Positions 46,521 to 58,518 of a DNA stretch of 64,000 nt are shown one piece after another. The DNA lies in assembly GCA_963082975.1 (NCBI GenBank), contig OY720346.1:48089296-48153295 (forward strand), read 5' to 3'. This DNA comes from Labia minor (lineage: Eukaryota; Arthropoda; Insecta; Dermaptera; Spongiphoridae). The translations under genes and the position numbers were made by a program. Position 1 is the first letter of the stretch. Every line of letters begins with the position of its first letter. Under the pieces are notes generated by a model that worked only from the letters and a program-made list of their open reading frames with translations, was not told the DNA's origin and ran no database searches.

Positions 46521-48440
46521 CTATGGTTCTTAAGTATTTTCTATGTTATTATAGTGAAATAGAGTATAATATTTCTTGATCATTACATTTTGATATTTTA
46601 TTTTCATTGCTAGATTATTATTGAATATTTTTAATTATAATGAAACTTGGGAAAATGCAAAAATAGAGACTTGAGACAATTTATAAAAATTAACGGTATA
46701 AAACTATAGATAAATTACCAATATATACATTCATTAATAGTATTAATTTAAATTAATTGATTTATTTGTTTTTTTATTATTAAGTTCATTTATTAATTTT
46801 TTTAGATCATAGTTATTTTCCTCCCTTAAAATAAACTTATCTAATTCTGGTGGTGCTAGGGGATTTGAAAATTATTCGTCGCAATATGAAGATTTCGCTT
46901 ACAGTTTCTGTCATGTCCGACCTCCATCCAACAGTTATTTTCTGTTAAGTTTTTTGCTTCTCTTAATCATGTGATCTATATATTTAATTTTTTTTGATTC
47001 ATTATAATAAAATTTAAACAAATAAAAATTTTTACTTTGTTAATTTAATTAAATTTCAATATAAACTGATTGTGAGTGATACGCTTATCCAATACTCTGA
47101 ATAATTTGTGTACAAAAATATTGAATGTTCTTAGCGAGATTTGATATAATGTTGTACGATTTGTCCTAAATCTGAATTAGAAGAAAATTATAAATTGCCT
47201 CCTCTTCCAGCCCAATTCATTTACCCACCCATGTTGCATATGGCATCTAAATTTCTTAAAACTCCGTTTTTTTAATTTAAAATAGAAGGAGAGAAAGAGT
47301 TTTAAATTATATTCGAATAGTCTATATATTCTATATATCAGTATTTTTTTTCTGAATTTAATAGCAAGTTGATTTTAAAAATTTTCCATTCTTAATGCAT
47401 ATGATTGATTACATGTGTTAAAATTTAAAAAAATTCAAATATTCTAATTTTTATATTTATATATACAATTTAATATTATTTTTTATTAATATCATATCAA
47501 AAAAAGAGAATTTATTAAAAATTAAAAATAAAAAAAGAAGCCTATTAATAAAAAATTGAATGGTGATTTAAATATTTTATTAAATTAATTAAAATGAGAC
47601 CTTTTAGAATAAATTATTTAATTGAAATGATATTTAAATATAAGAATTTAAAAAAATATTATATTCTTTGTTTGGCAATTGTTATTTAATTATGTGCAAC
47701 ATGATTCGACTTGCACAGAGCATCGTTATTTTTTATTAATATCACATAATAAAAATGAATCTTTTAAACATAATAAATAAAAAAGACATTTTAATAAATT
47801 TAAAAAATATACCCAATTTAAAAATGTCAAAAATTTAAAACAACTTTATATCATCATATTTTAATTTTTATATAATATATATATATATATATATATAGTT
47901 AATTAATAATAGAGTAATTAAATTAAAATAAAAAACAAAGATAATATAATTCAGTCATTTTAATTCAGGTTAAATAATATTTTTTTTTATTATTCAATGA
48001 TAAAATTTATATATTATATATATATTATAGAAAAGAAGAAATATTCAATTAAATAAAAAATAATTTAAGATAAAAATATGATCTAATAAATATTTTAATT
48101 AAATTGAGAACTTTTAGAATAAATTATTTAATTGAATTGATATTTGTATATTAGAATTTAAAATAAAAAGGGAAATATTATAATAATTCTTCGATTGGGA
48201 ATCTCTATGATAATTCATTGTTTGAAATGATTCCGCTAGGCCGACAGTGAGCCGCGAGCTGCTCTTGAATGAACAACACGGAGAATTATATAAACTTTAA
48301 AAAATTAATTTCTGCGGTTATTGATAAGATATTAATAAAATTTATAGCCTATGTTACTCTAGAGGTATATAAGAATATTGTGATGTAATTTCAAAGAAAT
48401 CGGTTCAGCCAATTCTGAGTCTATAAAATAGTAATTTTCC

Positions 48441-48441
48441 G

Positions 48442-48484
<43 letters not shown>
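48441..48484. repeat. (GACA)n microsatellite in Helitron head
   Basis: About eleven GACA units follow TTTTCCG. The same position holds one or two units in the 23.7-kb copy, so the repeat expands and contracts between family members. Confidence 0.95.
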
Positions 48485-48774
48485 GTGAAAAATTCTAAAG
48501 TCACTTTTGGATTCTAGAGGTCATGAAACGCGAAGATATGCAAAAATTTTTAAATTCTGAGCAATGTGCAGACAAAAACCTTTTTTTATATATATAGATA
48601 TAAATTGTCAAGTATTTTTTATGGTTAAATTCATTTAATTTAAAAGAAATAAGCATCTTTTTTTTCTAGTACATAAATGAATATGTTTGAATTTATAATG
48701 GTCTACTGTACAAAATGAGAGCCAATAATTATTATGTAGCCTTGTAATGGAATTTTGGTGTTCAATTAAAACGC

Positions 48775-49036
48775 ATTTCTAGCGGGGATCTCCCACTCCA
48801 CCTCCTCCTCATCATCTCACCCTCCTTTTCCAAAAACACCGCCCCCTGAATCCTCACCCACCCTTCTACCTCGATGCAGGTTCTACTCTTCAAAATCTTT
48901 TAAATAATTAACGCATATATTGTATATTATATATATATATAGGTACATATGCCTTTGGCATTAATGATAAATGCATTGCACTCATTCGAATAAAAATCAA
49001 ATTGCAATTGCCTTTCAAATACATTATATTGAGATG

Positions 49037-49076
<40 letters not shown>

Positions 49077-49450
49077 ATTTTACTTTTTATCTTTTTGATC
49101 TAATATACAACAAAAGTACCAAAGTTTATTTTATGGGGGAGGGATTTTTAATCGTGATGATTATACATAGGAAAATTTTAGAATTAGCTATAGAGTAGAG
49201 GGAAAGAGTGAAGAGGAGGTGGATGGAATGGGTGGGTGGAGAGCTGAATGGTGTTGGTGAGTAGAAACTACCGCCTATCTTGTTCTATTCTACGGGCAAC
49301 TAATTCCAGTAAGTGCATTCGCCTCACTCTCTTTTACCATCTCCACCCTTCCTCCCGTAGAAACCCTTTCAAATGTCAATTAGAATCTCAAAAGCGAATC
49401 CATTCATGTTTATCTCAATCTACAAGAATGGATCTTCTTAACCAGACAGA
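48775..49450. promoter_or_regulatory. Two GC-richer non-coding islands (48775-48905, 49195-49450)
   Basis: Both are pyrimidine- or purine-rich, single-copy and separated by a (TA)n tract (49037-49072). The second contains GAAACTACCGCCTATCTTG, GGCAACTAATTCCAG and GTCAATTAGAATCTC. No coding support; the 97-codon frame at 49248 ends in AT-rich K/I/N repeats. Confidence 0.3.
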
Positions 49451-49884
49451 GTCGACGGAAAATACCAAAAAAATAATAATAATAATAATAAATAAAAAAA
49501 AAGCAAAAAATAAAACTCCAAGCCGCAAATTGAAAAATTAAAAAACATTTTTTCACACACACAAAAAAAAAACAAAACAAAAACTAAAGCTTTGGATTTT
49601 TTTTTTGTTTTCGTTTTATATACAATTTCGTAATATTATATTATAAAAAGATTAATGATTTCTCTCATTTACCTTTTTAATAAATAAAAAAAAATTTTTT
49701 TTTAGGTACAGAAATTATAAAAAGATATTGAAAGAATTCGAATTTTACAATGATTATTTATTTATTCATTTATTTATTTATATTTATTTAGTAGGATTTT
49801 CCCGCCTTCCTTTTATGAAGTTCAGGCCACATTTAACTATTATAATTAGCAGTAAAAAATAATTATAATAAGAAAAATCTCAAG

Positions 49885-50812
49885 ATATCACAATTACATC
49901 ATAATACTATACAAAGATAAATTTATATTGATCATTTTTTCTTTTCCATTATTTGAAAGAACTCACACCATTTAGTCTTTATGTCGATGTTAAATTGGTC
50001 TATTCACATCGATAATTATCCTTTACCCATATCGCACTTTGGTCTTATATCTATATCCATGTCTATTTTTGTGCATGTCATTATGTGATTCAAAGTATTA
50101 TAGTCTGTCTCACAGTATTTGCATTTATTATATTTTTCTTGTTTATTTATAGTCCCACATCTCAATCTAGGTAGTCCAAGTTTCCTTCTTTTATGGAAAT
50201 ATCTTCTATGTCTTTGTTCCATCTGATAGATTGTTGATTTTTCCAATTTCTTATGAGTTCTCTCTAAGAAATCTTGGGTCATTTATTTTTACTATCCCTG
50301 TTTTTTTCCTCTAAACTGACCGTAAAAATAAAGATATATGTTTGATAGTTTTTCACATGATTAAAAATTGTATAAAACTGCTATATATAGAATTTCAACT
50401 TGATTTAATCGCTGAAAGTACCGGAATTAATTTTTTAAAATGTTGACTGGCAATCACGCGCCTGCACGTGACGTGGTGCCATCAACAAAGAGCAAAACAC
50501 GGGCTGGTTTAATAATTATTAATTTTAATTTATAATTAATTAAATTTAATTTAAATATAATATATGTTAATTAATCCAATTCAAATTTGCGAGATAGTCG
50601 AGTGGAGACACTCCAGATTTTCTTCCCTAGTCTGTATATTGACCAGTAGTTTTAATTAGGTTCCTTAACTCCACTTTCCACTTTCCATTCTCCACATGTT
50701 TATTGGTGTATTTCTTGGAACACTTAGTATCCACTTCATTGTGTTTGTTTTTAATCACTTCTAAATTTTCTCAGTATTATTTGCCCAGATTTCACATGCC
50801 TATATAATTTTA
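49885..50812 (-). pseudogene. LINE C-terminal remnant split by a HINE-like insertion
   Basis: Right part (50617-50812, minus strand) reads EIWANNTEKI, TNTMKWILSVPRNTPINMWRM. Left part (50282-50016) reads QDFLERTHKKLEKSTIYQ, RYFHKRRKLGLPRLRCGTIN and CKYCETDYNTLNHIMTC, a CX2C-X7-H-X4-C knuckle typical of the C-terminus of some LINE polymerases. The two parts are the same reading direction and belong together; sequence 50290-50616 between them is a different repeat. A second copy of its 3' end is at 21.2-21.4 kb. Confidence 0.75.
50290..50616 (+). mobile_element. HINE-like hairpin element inside LINE
   Basis: Starts with a shortened end (TTTTTACTATC then directly CCTGTTTTTTTCCTCTAA), so the middle of the 5' half is deleted, and ends TTGCGAGATAGTCGAGTGG, AGACACTCCAG. 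Because it interrupts the LINE, its 3' border can be read as about CTCCAG. Confidence 0.75.
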
Positions 50813-51619
50813 CAATGATTAATAAATTAATAAGTATATAAGTAAAAATACATGTATTTCATATAAATAAAAACTCACAAAAAATAACAAAACTAACAAA
50901 AAAATAATAATAAAATTTTAAAATAGTTAAAAGTGACAAACAGTGATGTTAAAAATTTATCTAGAAATGACCTTCTCAGCCCAATTTGGATAATTCATTT
51001 TATTATTTCAACTAACGATAGGATATTCGATAAATTCAATAAAATTAATATAAAGTTATAACAATTTAATTAAAAGTTAAGTAATATTTTATTTAACTTG
51101 CAATACATAGTTAATATAATCATGTGGGTGGCAATCAAACAGACTTAGTAATTACTGATAGGTAATTAATTGTTAATTACTATTTCAATAATTTTATTGA
51201 GTGATAAATAATAATATTTAGTTATTTATTTTCTATATTTATTAAATATATATTAATTATTAATGCTTTTTTTGTTAATTTATTTGATTATCATTTTTCT
51301 AATCTTGTTCATTTCAATTTTAATAATTTAATGTTCTTCTCACATCATCATTTGTATTAATATTAATTGATTACAAAATATAGATGAAAATGATTTTATT
51401 ATAATAATTTCAATAAAATACAAAATAACTTGTCTATAATATTATATCCTTGAAAATACTAGTATAATAAATATTAACTATTTTTGAATTGCTCAATATA
51501 GGCTTATGTTCTTTTCAGAGAGATAATTAAAGAATTTTCATCGTTGCCATGTTATGATTTTTACACTCTTATTATTCTCTATATTCTTTAATAGCCATCC
51601 TTTTTGTGTATATGACTTT

Positions 51620-52159
51620 TTTACTATCTCGCCAGAGATAGTATTGCGATCACGAAAATTTTCAATGTCGAGATTTTGATGTTTTTATACGTTTTGAAGG
51701 TTCTTGTGTGTGTATGTAGACAAGATTACGCAAAAACGGTTTGAGCTAGAATAATGAAATTTGGTATACGGGCATTATTTAAAATTCGTAGTTTTCTACC
51801 AACTTTTGAGAAATGTAGCTTAACCGGAAGAGGGTCATTACCTTTAACGTTTTGATTTTTTTTCCTCTAAAGTGACCCTAAAAATAAAGATATATGTTTG
51901 ATAATTTTTCATATGATTAAAGATTGTATAAAACTGTTATATATAGAATTTCAGCTTGATTGAATTCTTGGAAGTACCGGAATTAATTTTTTAACACTGC
52001 AACGTGACGTGGTGCCATCAACAAAGAGCCAAACATGCGCTGGTTTAATAAATATTATTTATAAATTTTAATTTATAATTTATAATTAATTAAATTTAAT
52101 TTAAATATAATATTTGTTATTTAATCCAATTCAAATTGCGAGATAGTCAAGTGGAGACA
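51620..52159 (+). mobile_element. HINE-like hairpin element, longest copy
   Basis: The 5' end is ACTATCTCGCCAGAGATAGT (51623-51642), a perfect 8-bp-stem hairpin. Then come GAGATTTTGATGTTT, a short GT microsatellite, GGTTTGAGCTAGAATAATGA, AATTTGGTATACGGGCATTA and an AT-rich core. Near the 3' end GCGAGATAGT (52138-52147) is the inverse of the first ten bases of the element, ACTATCTCGC. A 3' hairpin region follows, mutated here. Offset inverted repeats plus a terminal hairpin resemble Helentron-associated non-autonomous elements. Confidence 0.75.
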
Positions 52160-52404
52160 TCGCAATCAGCCTGTTGGTATAGGCATAGTTTCAGTATAAG
52201 ATGTAATCCAGCAAGATATGGGCAAATAAATAAAATATATGTTCACAAAACAATTTTTTATTTATTTAATCATTTATTAAGTTTTCGATAAATATGGTTA
52301 TGAAGAAAATAAAATTTAGTATATGCAATACTTAAAAAATTCCATTTTCCGACACAGATTACAGATTTTTACATTAAAATGCAACTTTATGTTTTTTATT
52401 TTCT

Positions 52405-52490
52405 GCAATGTATTTTGGGACACTTAGAGAAATACGGTTGCTGCGGCCAAGAATTTTCAAGTTCCATGGAGCTACAGAAATAGATAATTT
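52405..52490 (+). repeat. Short LINE/Helitron-interior fragment
   Basis: GGGACACTTAGAGAAATACG, GTTGCTGCGGCCAAGAATTT and ATAGAAATAG match the end of the captured LINE (compare GGACACTTGGAGAAATGTGG at 31.36 kb and 59.8 kb). Confidence 0.55.
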
Positions 52491-53121
52491 GTATATATGA
52501 ATAAGTTATTATAAAAATGGAAAGTATGACTGATGATTCGATTTCAATATTTCACTTATGCATTGTTTAATTGGGCCAGGAAAATTTATCATGAAAGAAT
52601 ATGACTTACTTTTTTGCTAATATAACGATAGCTCTCAGAATAAATACCTCGTACTGAAATATAATACAAAAATTATGTAAAGGGCCAAAAACTCACGTCC
52701 AGGAGAATTAAAAGAACATTAATAATTAATAATGTTTATTAATTCAAGTTAATTACAGATAAAGACATTTATATATTACTTTCATGCCTTAAAAATAATA
52801 AAAAGACTAAGTTTGCATGGCTTAACCAAAGAATCACAATTAACTGTATATCCTGTCAAAGATAAAATGAATAATTAGTATGAAAATCGGACAGAATAGA
52901 AGTTGTTTAAACTTCAAAGACAATGGTACACGAAATTCCATTCCAGACATTGCAAGTGATCGACAGTCGACCAAAATTGACCTTATGATCGACTTATTGA
53001 CCACCAGAAACCGGGATAAATTATCCCAAATGGGATAACAATGATACTATTGGACATATATATCGTATTAGCATATGTTAGTTATTATTAGTTATTTATT
53101 TATAAATATATACATATATAT

Positions 53122-53163
<42 letters not shown>

Positions 53164-53207
53164 AAATCATAGATATCTTGGAAGATAGAGTTTACAACCC
53201 CTTAATA

Positions 53208-53515
53208 CAGTGGTTTTTTAACCTTTCTGTACCGGCGCTCCCTTTTTAAATAAATCCTTCCCCCTTAATTTTTGTAATAATCTAATTTCCTTTTTCAATA
53301 GATGGGCACATTTCTGAAATAATATAACAACAGTGGGTTTCAGAGCATCGCAGAATCATAAATCATCTTACCTTTTTTTAGAACCATATTGAAAAAAATT
53401 GAAAAAAAAAAATCGAAAATTTTCAAAAGTTTGAGGGCACTTGAAATTGGTTCTAATACCTTCGCACCCCCTTACAACTTAAACAGTCTCGCGCCCTCCA
53501 GGGGGGAAAACGCTG
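53208..53515. mobile_element. hAT MITE (308 bp)
   Basis: Perfect 8-bp duplication CCTTAATA at 53200-53207 and 53516-53523. Ends CAGTGGTTTTTTAACC and (reverse) CAGCGTTTTCCCCCC are imperfect inverted repeats. Preceded by a long (TA)n tract. No coding. Confidence 0.88.
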
Positions 53516-54520
53516 CCTTAATAAGTGAATTAATAATAAATTCTTGTAATTCATTTCTAGATCAGATATTGATGTAATTTATATATATAAAATTCAAAAT
53601 TATATAAGAAAGTAGAATATTTAAATTTTTATTAATCTTCTATTTCTTGAAAAGGGGTATTTTGTTTATTAAATTTAGGTAATACTTTAAAAAATATTTA
53701 AGACCAATTATGCAAAATAACAAAAAAAAAAAAAAAATAGAAAACATTTATTTTTCTTTCTTAATGTTTGATCAATTTTTTTTTCATTAATTAATTATTC
53801 ACATATTTAATAAAACAATTTATAATTCCGATTTTAATTTTGACTTTAGGCAATGTTAATACCTAATCTATTATAATATTGAAAATGTTAAATATTCATT
53901 TATTCTTAATAAATTTAATTATGTCGTTATATATTTATATTATACCTAGCCGAAGGCGAAAAATACTACCCTTGCTAATATCACTAATTAATAATAACAC
54001 AAAAAAATTAATAATACGCCATTTAACGTATATATGTACACAATAATTACAAAATATTATATACATATATAAATTTATATGTGTGTATTTAATGAAGAAT
54101 TTATTTTGATATTACCCGGAATGCCACCCTCATGGAACGTCATTAATATGATTATGATTAGATGTTCTGAATAAAAACATTTAATATCATTATAACAGAT
54201 TATCATTATGATGAATAATTACAAGGCTTTTCATTTAGGATTTTATTAAATTTGATTAATTAAACACCAATATATATATATATATATATATATACTATAT
54301 TCACTGAGTAATCACAGATATTTTCCGTATGAAAAGTTTTCTACCAATTATAATATTAATCAATAACTTTCTCTATCATGCTTATATAACAAAATAACAC
54401 ATTTATACATACATATATATACATATATAGGGTATTTGAAAAACATACTTAACCGTTTTAAATTTATTTTAATAAAATACTAAATATATTTCACATATTA
54501 ATAGAAATAGAAATGTACAA

Positions 54521-54560
<40 letters not shown>

Positions 54561-55620
54561 CAGTGGTACCTCGACATACGAGCTTAATTCGTTCCAAGAC
54601 CTTGCTCGTATCTCAAATTGTTCGTATCTCAAAGCACTTCGCGCCATTAAAACTAATAGAAAAGCTTTTAATCCGTTCCAGTCCCCAAAAATCACCTTAG
54701 TTTTGTTTTTTGTATGCTATTTTGAATCAAACAAATGTCTTTACGAGAAGGAACATTTATTTAAAAACAACAAAAATAATGGGAACATTTAAATAAATAA
54801 AAATAAAAAGAATTTAAAAAAAAAACCCTCCCCTTGCTCATCTTGTTCTGCAAAGCGTTTTACAAAATTGTCTAAGGAAGTTTGTTTTTTCCTCTCCTTC
54901 AGGGTATTGCGAAAATGATTGAGACAGGTTTCGTTAAATAATTCCGAAGTCCGACCAGTTGCAACCTTTTCGGGGTGGTTTTTATCTACAAATTCAACAA
55001 TTTTCTCCCACATTCCTAGGATCTCTTTAATTTCTTTTGAGGAGGTAACATTTTCTGTTTCTGGCGCCTCTTCAGAAACGGTGTTTTCTTGGGTCACAAC
55101 ATCATTCTGTGTTTGTAGGTTTTGTAACTCTTCAGTTGTAAGCTCCTCAAAGCTCGACGAGTTCGTTTACATCATTTTCATCTACTTCTAGACCCAAAGA
55201 TTTTCCCAAAGAAACAATCTCTTCTATTTCTGACACTTGAGATTCAGATTCTGCAATGATCCTTTCAGTTACAGCGTCAGGCCATAGCTTTTTCCATGCA
55301 GAAATTAATGTTCTTTTTGTGACACCCAGCCTGGCCTGATCAATAATTCTTAGACATGTCACTATGTTAAAATGGTCTTTCCAAAACTCTCGAAGGGTCA
55401 GGTTTGTACTATCCGTCACTTCAAAGCATTTGCGGAACATGTGCTTTGTGTACAGCTTCTTAAAATTAGAAATGCGGGGGCAAATTGGTGCCGTGTGCAT
55501 CGTCACGGGGTGCTCGTATCTCAAATCTTGCTCGTATCTCAAAGCAAAATATCGGTCAGTTGGCGGCTCGTATCTCAAAACACTCGTATGTTGGGGCACT
55601 CGTATGTCGAGGTACCACTG
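54561..55620 (-). mobile_element. Tigger (pogo-type) DNA transposon, internally deleted
   Basis: Termini CAGTGGTACCTCGACATACGAG and its inverse at 55599-55620 are near-perfect inverted repeats, flanked by TA (within TA microsatellites). Subterminal CTCGTATCTCAAA words are repeated at both ends. Inside is the C-terminal part of a transposase on the minus strand; the DNA-binding and most of the DDE domain are missing (element 1,060 bp against about 2.4 kb for intact relatives). Confidence 0.92.
54830..55460 (-). pseudogene. Tigger/jerky-type transposase C-terminal fragment
   Basis: First frame (to 55147): KLYTKHMFRKCF, LREFWKDHFNIVTCLRIID, ISAWKKLWPDAVTER, GLEVDENDVNELVEL; second frame from about 55140: EELTTEELQNLQTQ, EILGMWEKIVEFVDKNHP, LFNETCLNHFRNTLKERKKQ, LDNFVKRF. 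These follow the order of CENP-B/Tigger transposases after the DDE core. One extra base near 55137-55146 shifts the frame, so it is a pseudogene. Confidence 0.88.
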
Positions 55621-55922
55621 TATATATATATATAATTTTTGCATATTTCCCGTTTCAGGAGAATCTAAATCTAAAAAAGTAGATCTATTTATTTTCTTTG
55701 AAAACATAATGAAATTTAAAAAAAAACATTACTGATGTATCAGTCTCTCATTGACTTAATATTTTTATTTTTAAACAATATATTTTTCTTCTAAGATTAA
55801 TTTTTTAAATACATTTTTAAGTATACCTTGACATTTGAGAATATTATATATTTAATTTTTTTAATATTAAATTGTTGAGAGTTGTTGTAGAGGGATTCGA
55901 ATTTAAATTTGCAAAGGTCAAC

Positions 55923-56173
55923 GCCTATCAAGTCGGTTATATCAATTAGGCGTCCTTTATGATCAGTAGAACTGTTCTTTCAACCTTTACCTTGATTTTC
56001 TTGATCGGAGGCGCTACTTTTTATCAAGTAATTTCCCCAATTTTGATCCCGGAGGCCGGGTTGACTTCGATCCATACACCCCAGTTAGAGAAATTCCCTT
56101 TCCAGGCCCGGGATTTGAACCCGGGATCACGAGAATGTGAGCCAACGATGTTGCCTCTCACCCTGTGGTGCCT
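55923..56173 (-). repeat. tRNA-derived SINE family 1, best copy
   Basis: On the minus strand the head runs CAGGCACCACAGGGTGAGAG... to CCCGGGTTCAAATCCCGGG, a perfect pol III B box within a tRNA T-arm. The body (CTAACTGGGGTGTATGGATC, CCGGCCTCCGGGATCAAAAT) ends CGACTTGATAGGC. The A box is weak. The tail lacks a clear poly-A. Copies at 9250 and 26521 are older. Confidence 0.8.
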
Positions 56174-56559
56174 GAAATAATAAATCTATATTTTTTATAA
56201 ATTTCCTTATAATGAATATAAAATTGAAGTTATTTAATAATGTAGACAAAGATTGTATAATATTAACAATAGGTAAAATATTCCACAATTTACCAATATG
56301 AAAAAATTAGAAAAAATAATTTTAAAAAAAATGTCCCAAGGTGAGCAACTGTTCTTTAATAATTTAAATTAAACCATTTATTTAGGATTCTAGGATATTA
56401 ATTATTTATATTGTTGAAAATAAATCATTTAAAATTCTATAAATAATTTTACAATTTAATTAATAAATATTATTTATTTTAATAAAAATCCTTACTTTTC
56501 CAAACTTCGCGAATATATATATTTTTAATTAAATTTAGAAACTCAAAATCGGCTCTTCT

Positions 56560-57310
56560 ATTCTTGTTCAAGTCTCTCCTACAATTATTAGTATTTTTTT
56601 ACATCTCTTCATCATCTTCTCTTCTTTTGTGCTTTATCACTCCTACACTCTTTGGAGAATTCCACCCCCTTATAAATTTCAAAAAGATAGGCGTTGTTTA
56701 TTATTATGATGCTTTTCGTGAATGTTAACAATCCTAGGAAGACCTCCCACCCCTCATTATAACCCCATTAGATTTCTTTTCCGAGTGATTGATTATATTT
56801 CAAATGAGAACAAGTTGTGAGGATTGGTGGTGTGGCTGGGCCAAATGAGAAGCAAAGAAGAATGCTTGGGATGAATTTCAAAACCTGGAATCCTCCTTTC
56901 TCCCTCTCTCCCATTCCTCCCCTCACCCCTCCCTCCCTCCCTACCTCAACCCTATTCTCCCCTTTAGTCGCGCCAAAGGCAAGGGTCGTTTGGTTAAGGA
57001 GAAATGCCGATAGGGAGGGGATGGGGCAATGAGGGTTCATTAGTGAAAACCACCGACACACTCTTTAACAAGCATCGTTATTTTGCCAACGAGAAAAACC
57101 CTTCGGTGTTAAAAAAAAAAAAAGAAAAATTCTAACTTTGCTTGGCAGAAAGCGACAACGGGAATTATTATCACGCGTATTGAAATCGACCAAAGGGGTG
57201 GGGGGAGGGTTGGAATGAATGAGGGTGCATTAAATACGAGACGGATAAGGGTTACCATTACAATAATAGAGAGAAGAGAAATGAATTTCTACTGACCGAT
57301 TTGATTTCTT
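56560..57310. promoter_or_regulatory. Largest GC-richer non-coding island
   Basis: About 750 bp of balanced, CT/GA-skewed, apparently single-copy DNA (GTCGCGCCAAAGGCAAGG, AAACCACCGACACACTC, CAGAAAGCGACAACGGG, TTATCACGCGTATTG). Both strands have open stretches in the C-rich part (56768-57061) but they are P/S/L- or G/E-rich and show no family. Candidate regulatory region or promoter. Confidence 0.35.
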
Positions 57311-57679
57311 GTAATTTGAGAGAATCTTTTTTTCAATGATCTCAAATTTTAAAAGAGTTACCCTTAGTATATATATATTAAAATATTTTTCTTTTATATA
57401 AATGATAACGATATTTGTTATTAATATTCGATATTTATATGTATTGTCATATCATATTTTCATGAATAATGATTTTATAAAAGATAGAGCATAGATTACA
57501 GTCATTGCTGTCGTTTAAAATAGAAATTGAATAAATATAACAGGAATATTATTAAATAAAACATTGAAAATGGATACGTAAAATGAATATAAAATATAGA
57601 TTACTTAAAAAATTGTATTTAATACCTACCAAATTATAGAAATATACATCTCGTGCATATATATATATATATATTGAAG

Positions 57680-58310
57680 TGTTATTTTGGGGCAGTAAGG
57701 TATAATAGTAAATAAGAGAATTTTTATAAAATCAAAATTTTGTGTATTTTATTTAAATTTATGTGTGTGTTGAAAGAATATATAAAAACAAGGTTTGAAG
57801 GATTAAATTTAGGTGTATTTGGTCGCAATAAGGGTGTAATGGTAGCACTTTGTGACTTGATAAATCCAACTTCAGGGTGTTTCTTTCTGGAAGGGTGGAG
57901 AGTTGTATGATAGCGATGTGATGAGAACTGGTGAAGGCAGCGTGAACTGGTAGTCCTGGAGAGAAACAGCGCTGGACCGGGTGATATTGGGCTTCGGTCC
58001 GATTTAAAGATGTCCTCAGCCCATGCTTCAGGACTCTGCTTCACCTGTCCTCTCCTTCAGGACCCTTTGTCCTGAACTCCTCGTGTCGACCCTCTTTTTG
58101 GACTCCTCCTTGGCGACTGCTCTCGGCAACCGCTTGCCTGCGGACAGCTCTTCCCCTCTCTTCTCATAACTTTTATGTTTCTCCAGGCTCTCAGCCAATC
58201 GGGTGTCCTAATTCGGCTCCGAGTCGGGAAGGATTTGATTCTTGACCCTGGCTTAACATCACTTCGTTGGAATTTTGATTTTTTTTTGGGTTTCATATTA
58301 ATTTAACCAA
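57680..58310. other. GC-rich block of unknown nature, possible solo LTR
   Basis: Begins near TGTTATTTTGGGGCAGTAAG and becomes GC-rich at 57860-58270 (GAAACAGCGCTGGACCGGG, GGCAACCGCTTGCCTGCGG, CGGCTCCGAGTCGGGAAGG). It has direct-repeat-like TCCTTCAGGACCC/TTCAGGACTC words. Composition differs sharply from both flanks, suggesting insertion. No target duplication, terminal inverted repeat or RT motif found, so the LTR idea is only a guess. Confidence 0.25.
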
Positions 58311-58518
58311 TTCTAGAAAATATCCTAATTTTTATTTTATTTCATAGGAAATTTTCTAGAAATAAAATTCTTGAGAATCGCCATCACTAAAATTTCACTT
58401 CAATATATATATAATAATTTTAATTAATAATGGAAATATATATAACGTATGTTCAAAATATAATCAAATCCGAAATAAATGATGATGATTATATTTAAAA
58501 GAAATTAATCTATTTATA

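Larger units (their letters stand above)
45296..48598 (-). mobile_element. Full-length 3.3-kb non-autonomous Helitron
   Basis: On the minus strand it starts TCTATATATATAAAAAAAGG after A (48598) and ends CTGAGCAGCTAG (45296) before T. The hairpin GAGCGCCGAAGGCGCTC is perfect here (stem of 7, loop of 3) and lies 11 bp from the end, as in textbook Helitrons. The head contains TTGCTCAGAATTTAAA and a (GACA)n run at 48441-48484. The body contains the captured LINE fragment and two diverged copies of the AATAAATTATTTAATTG segment (near 47600 and 48120), so parts are duplicated. No Rep/helicase frame. Confidence 0.88.

Noticed and set aside
46840..47300. A host exon in the balanced stretch near 46.85-46.95 kb
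   Set aside because: No sustained frame or paired splice sites; it lies within the borders of the 3.3-kb Helitron and is probably part of it or of an insertion in it.
53935..53990. A Helitron 3' end from CTAGCCGAAGGCG
   Set aside because: The GCC-GAA-GGC stem is only three bases and no repeat partner or T-flanked CTRR end supports it.
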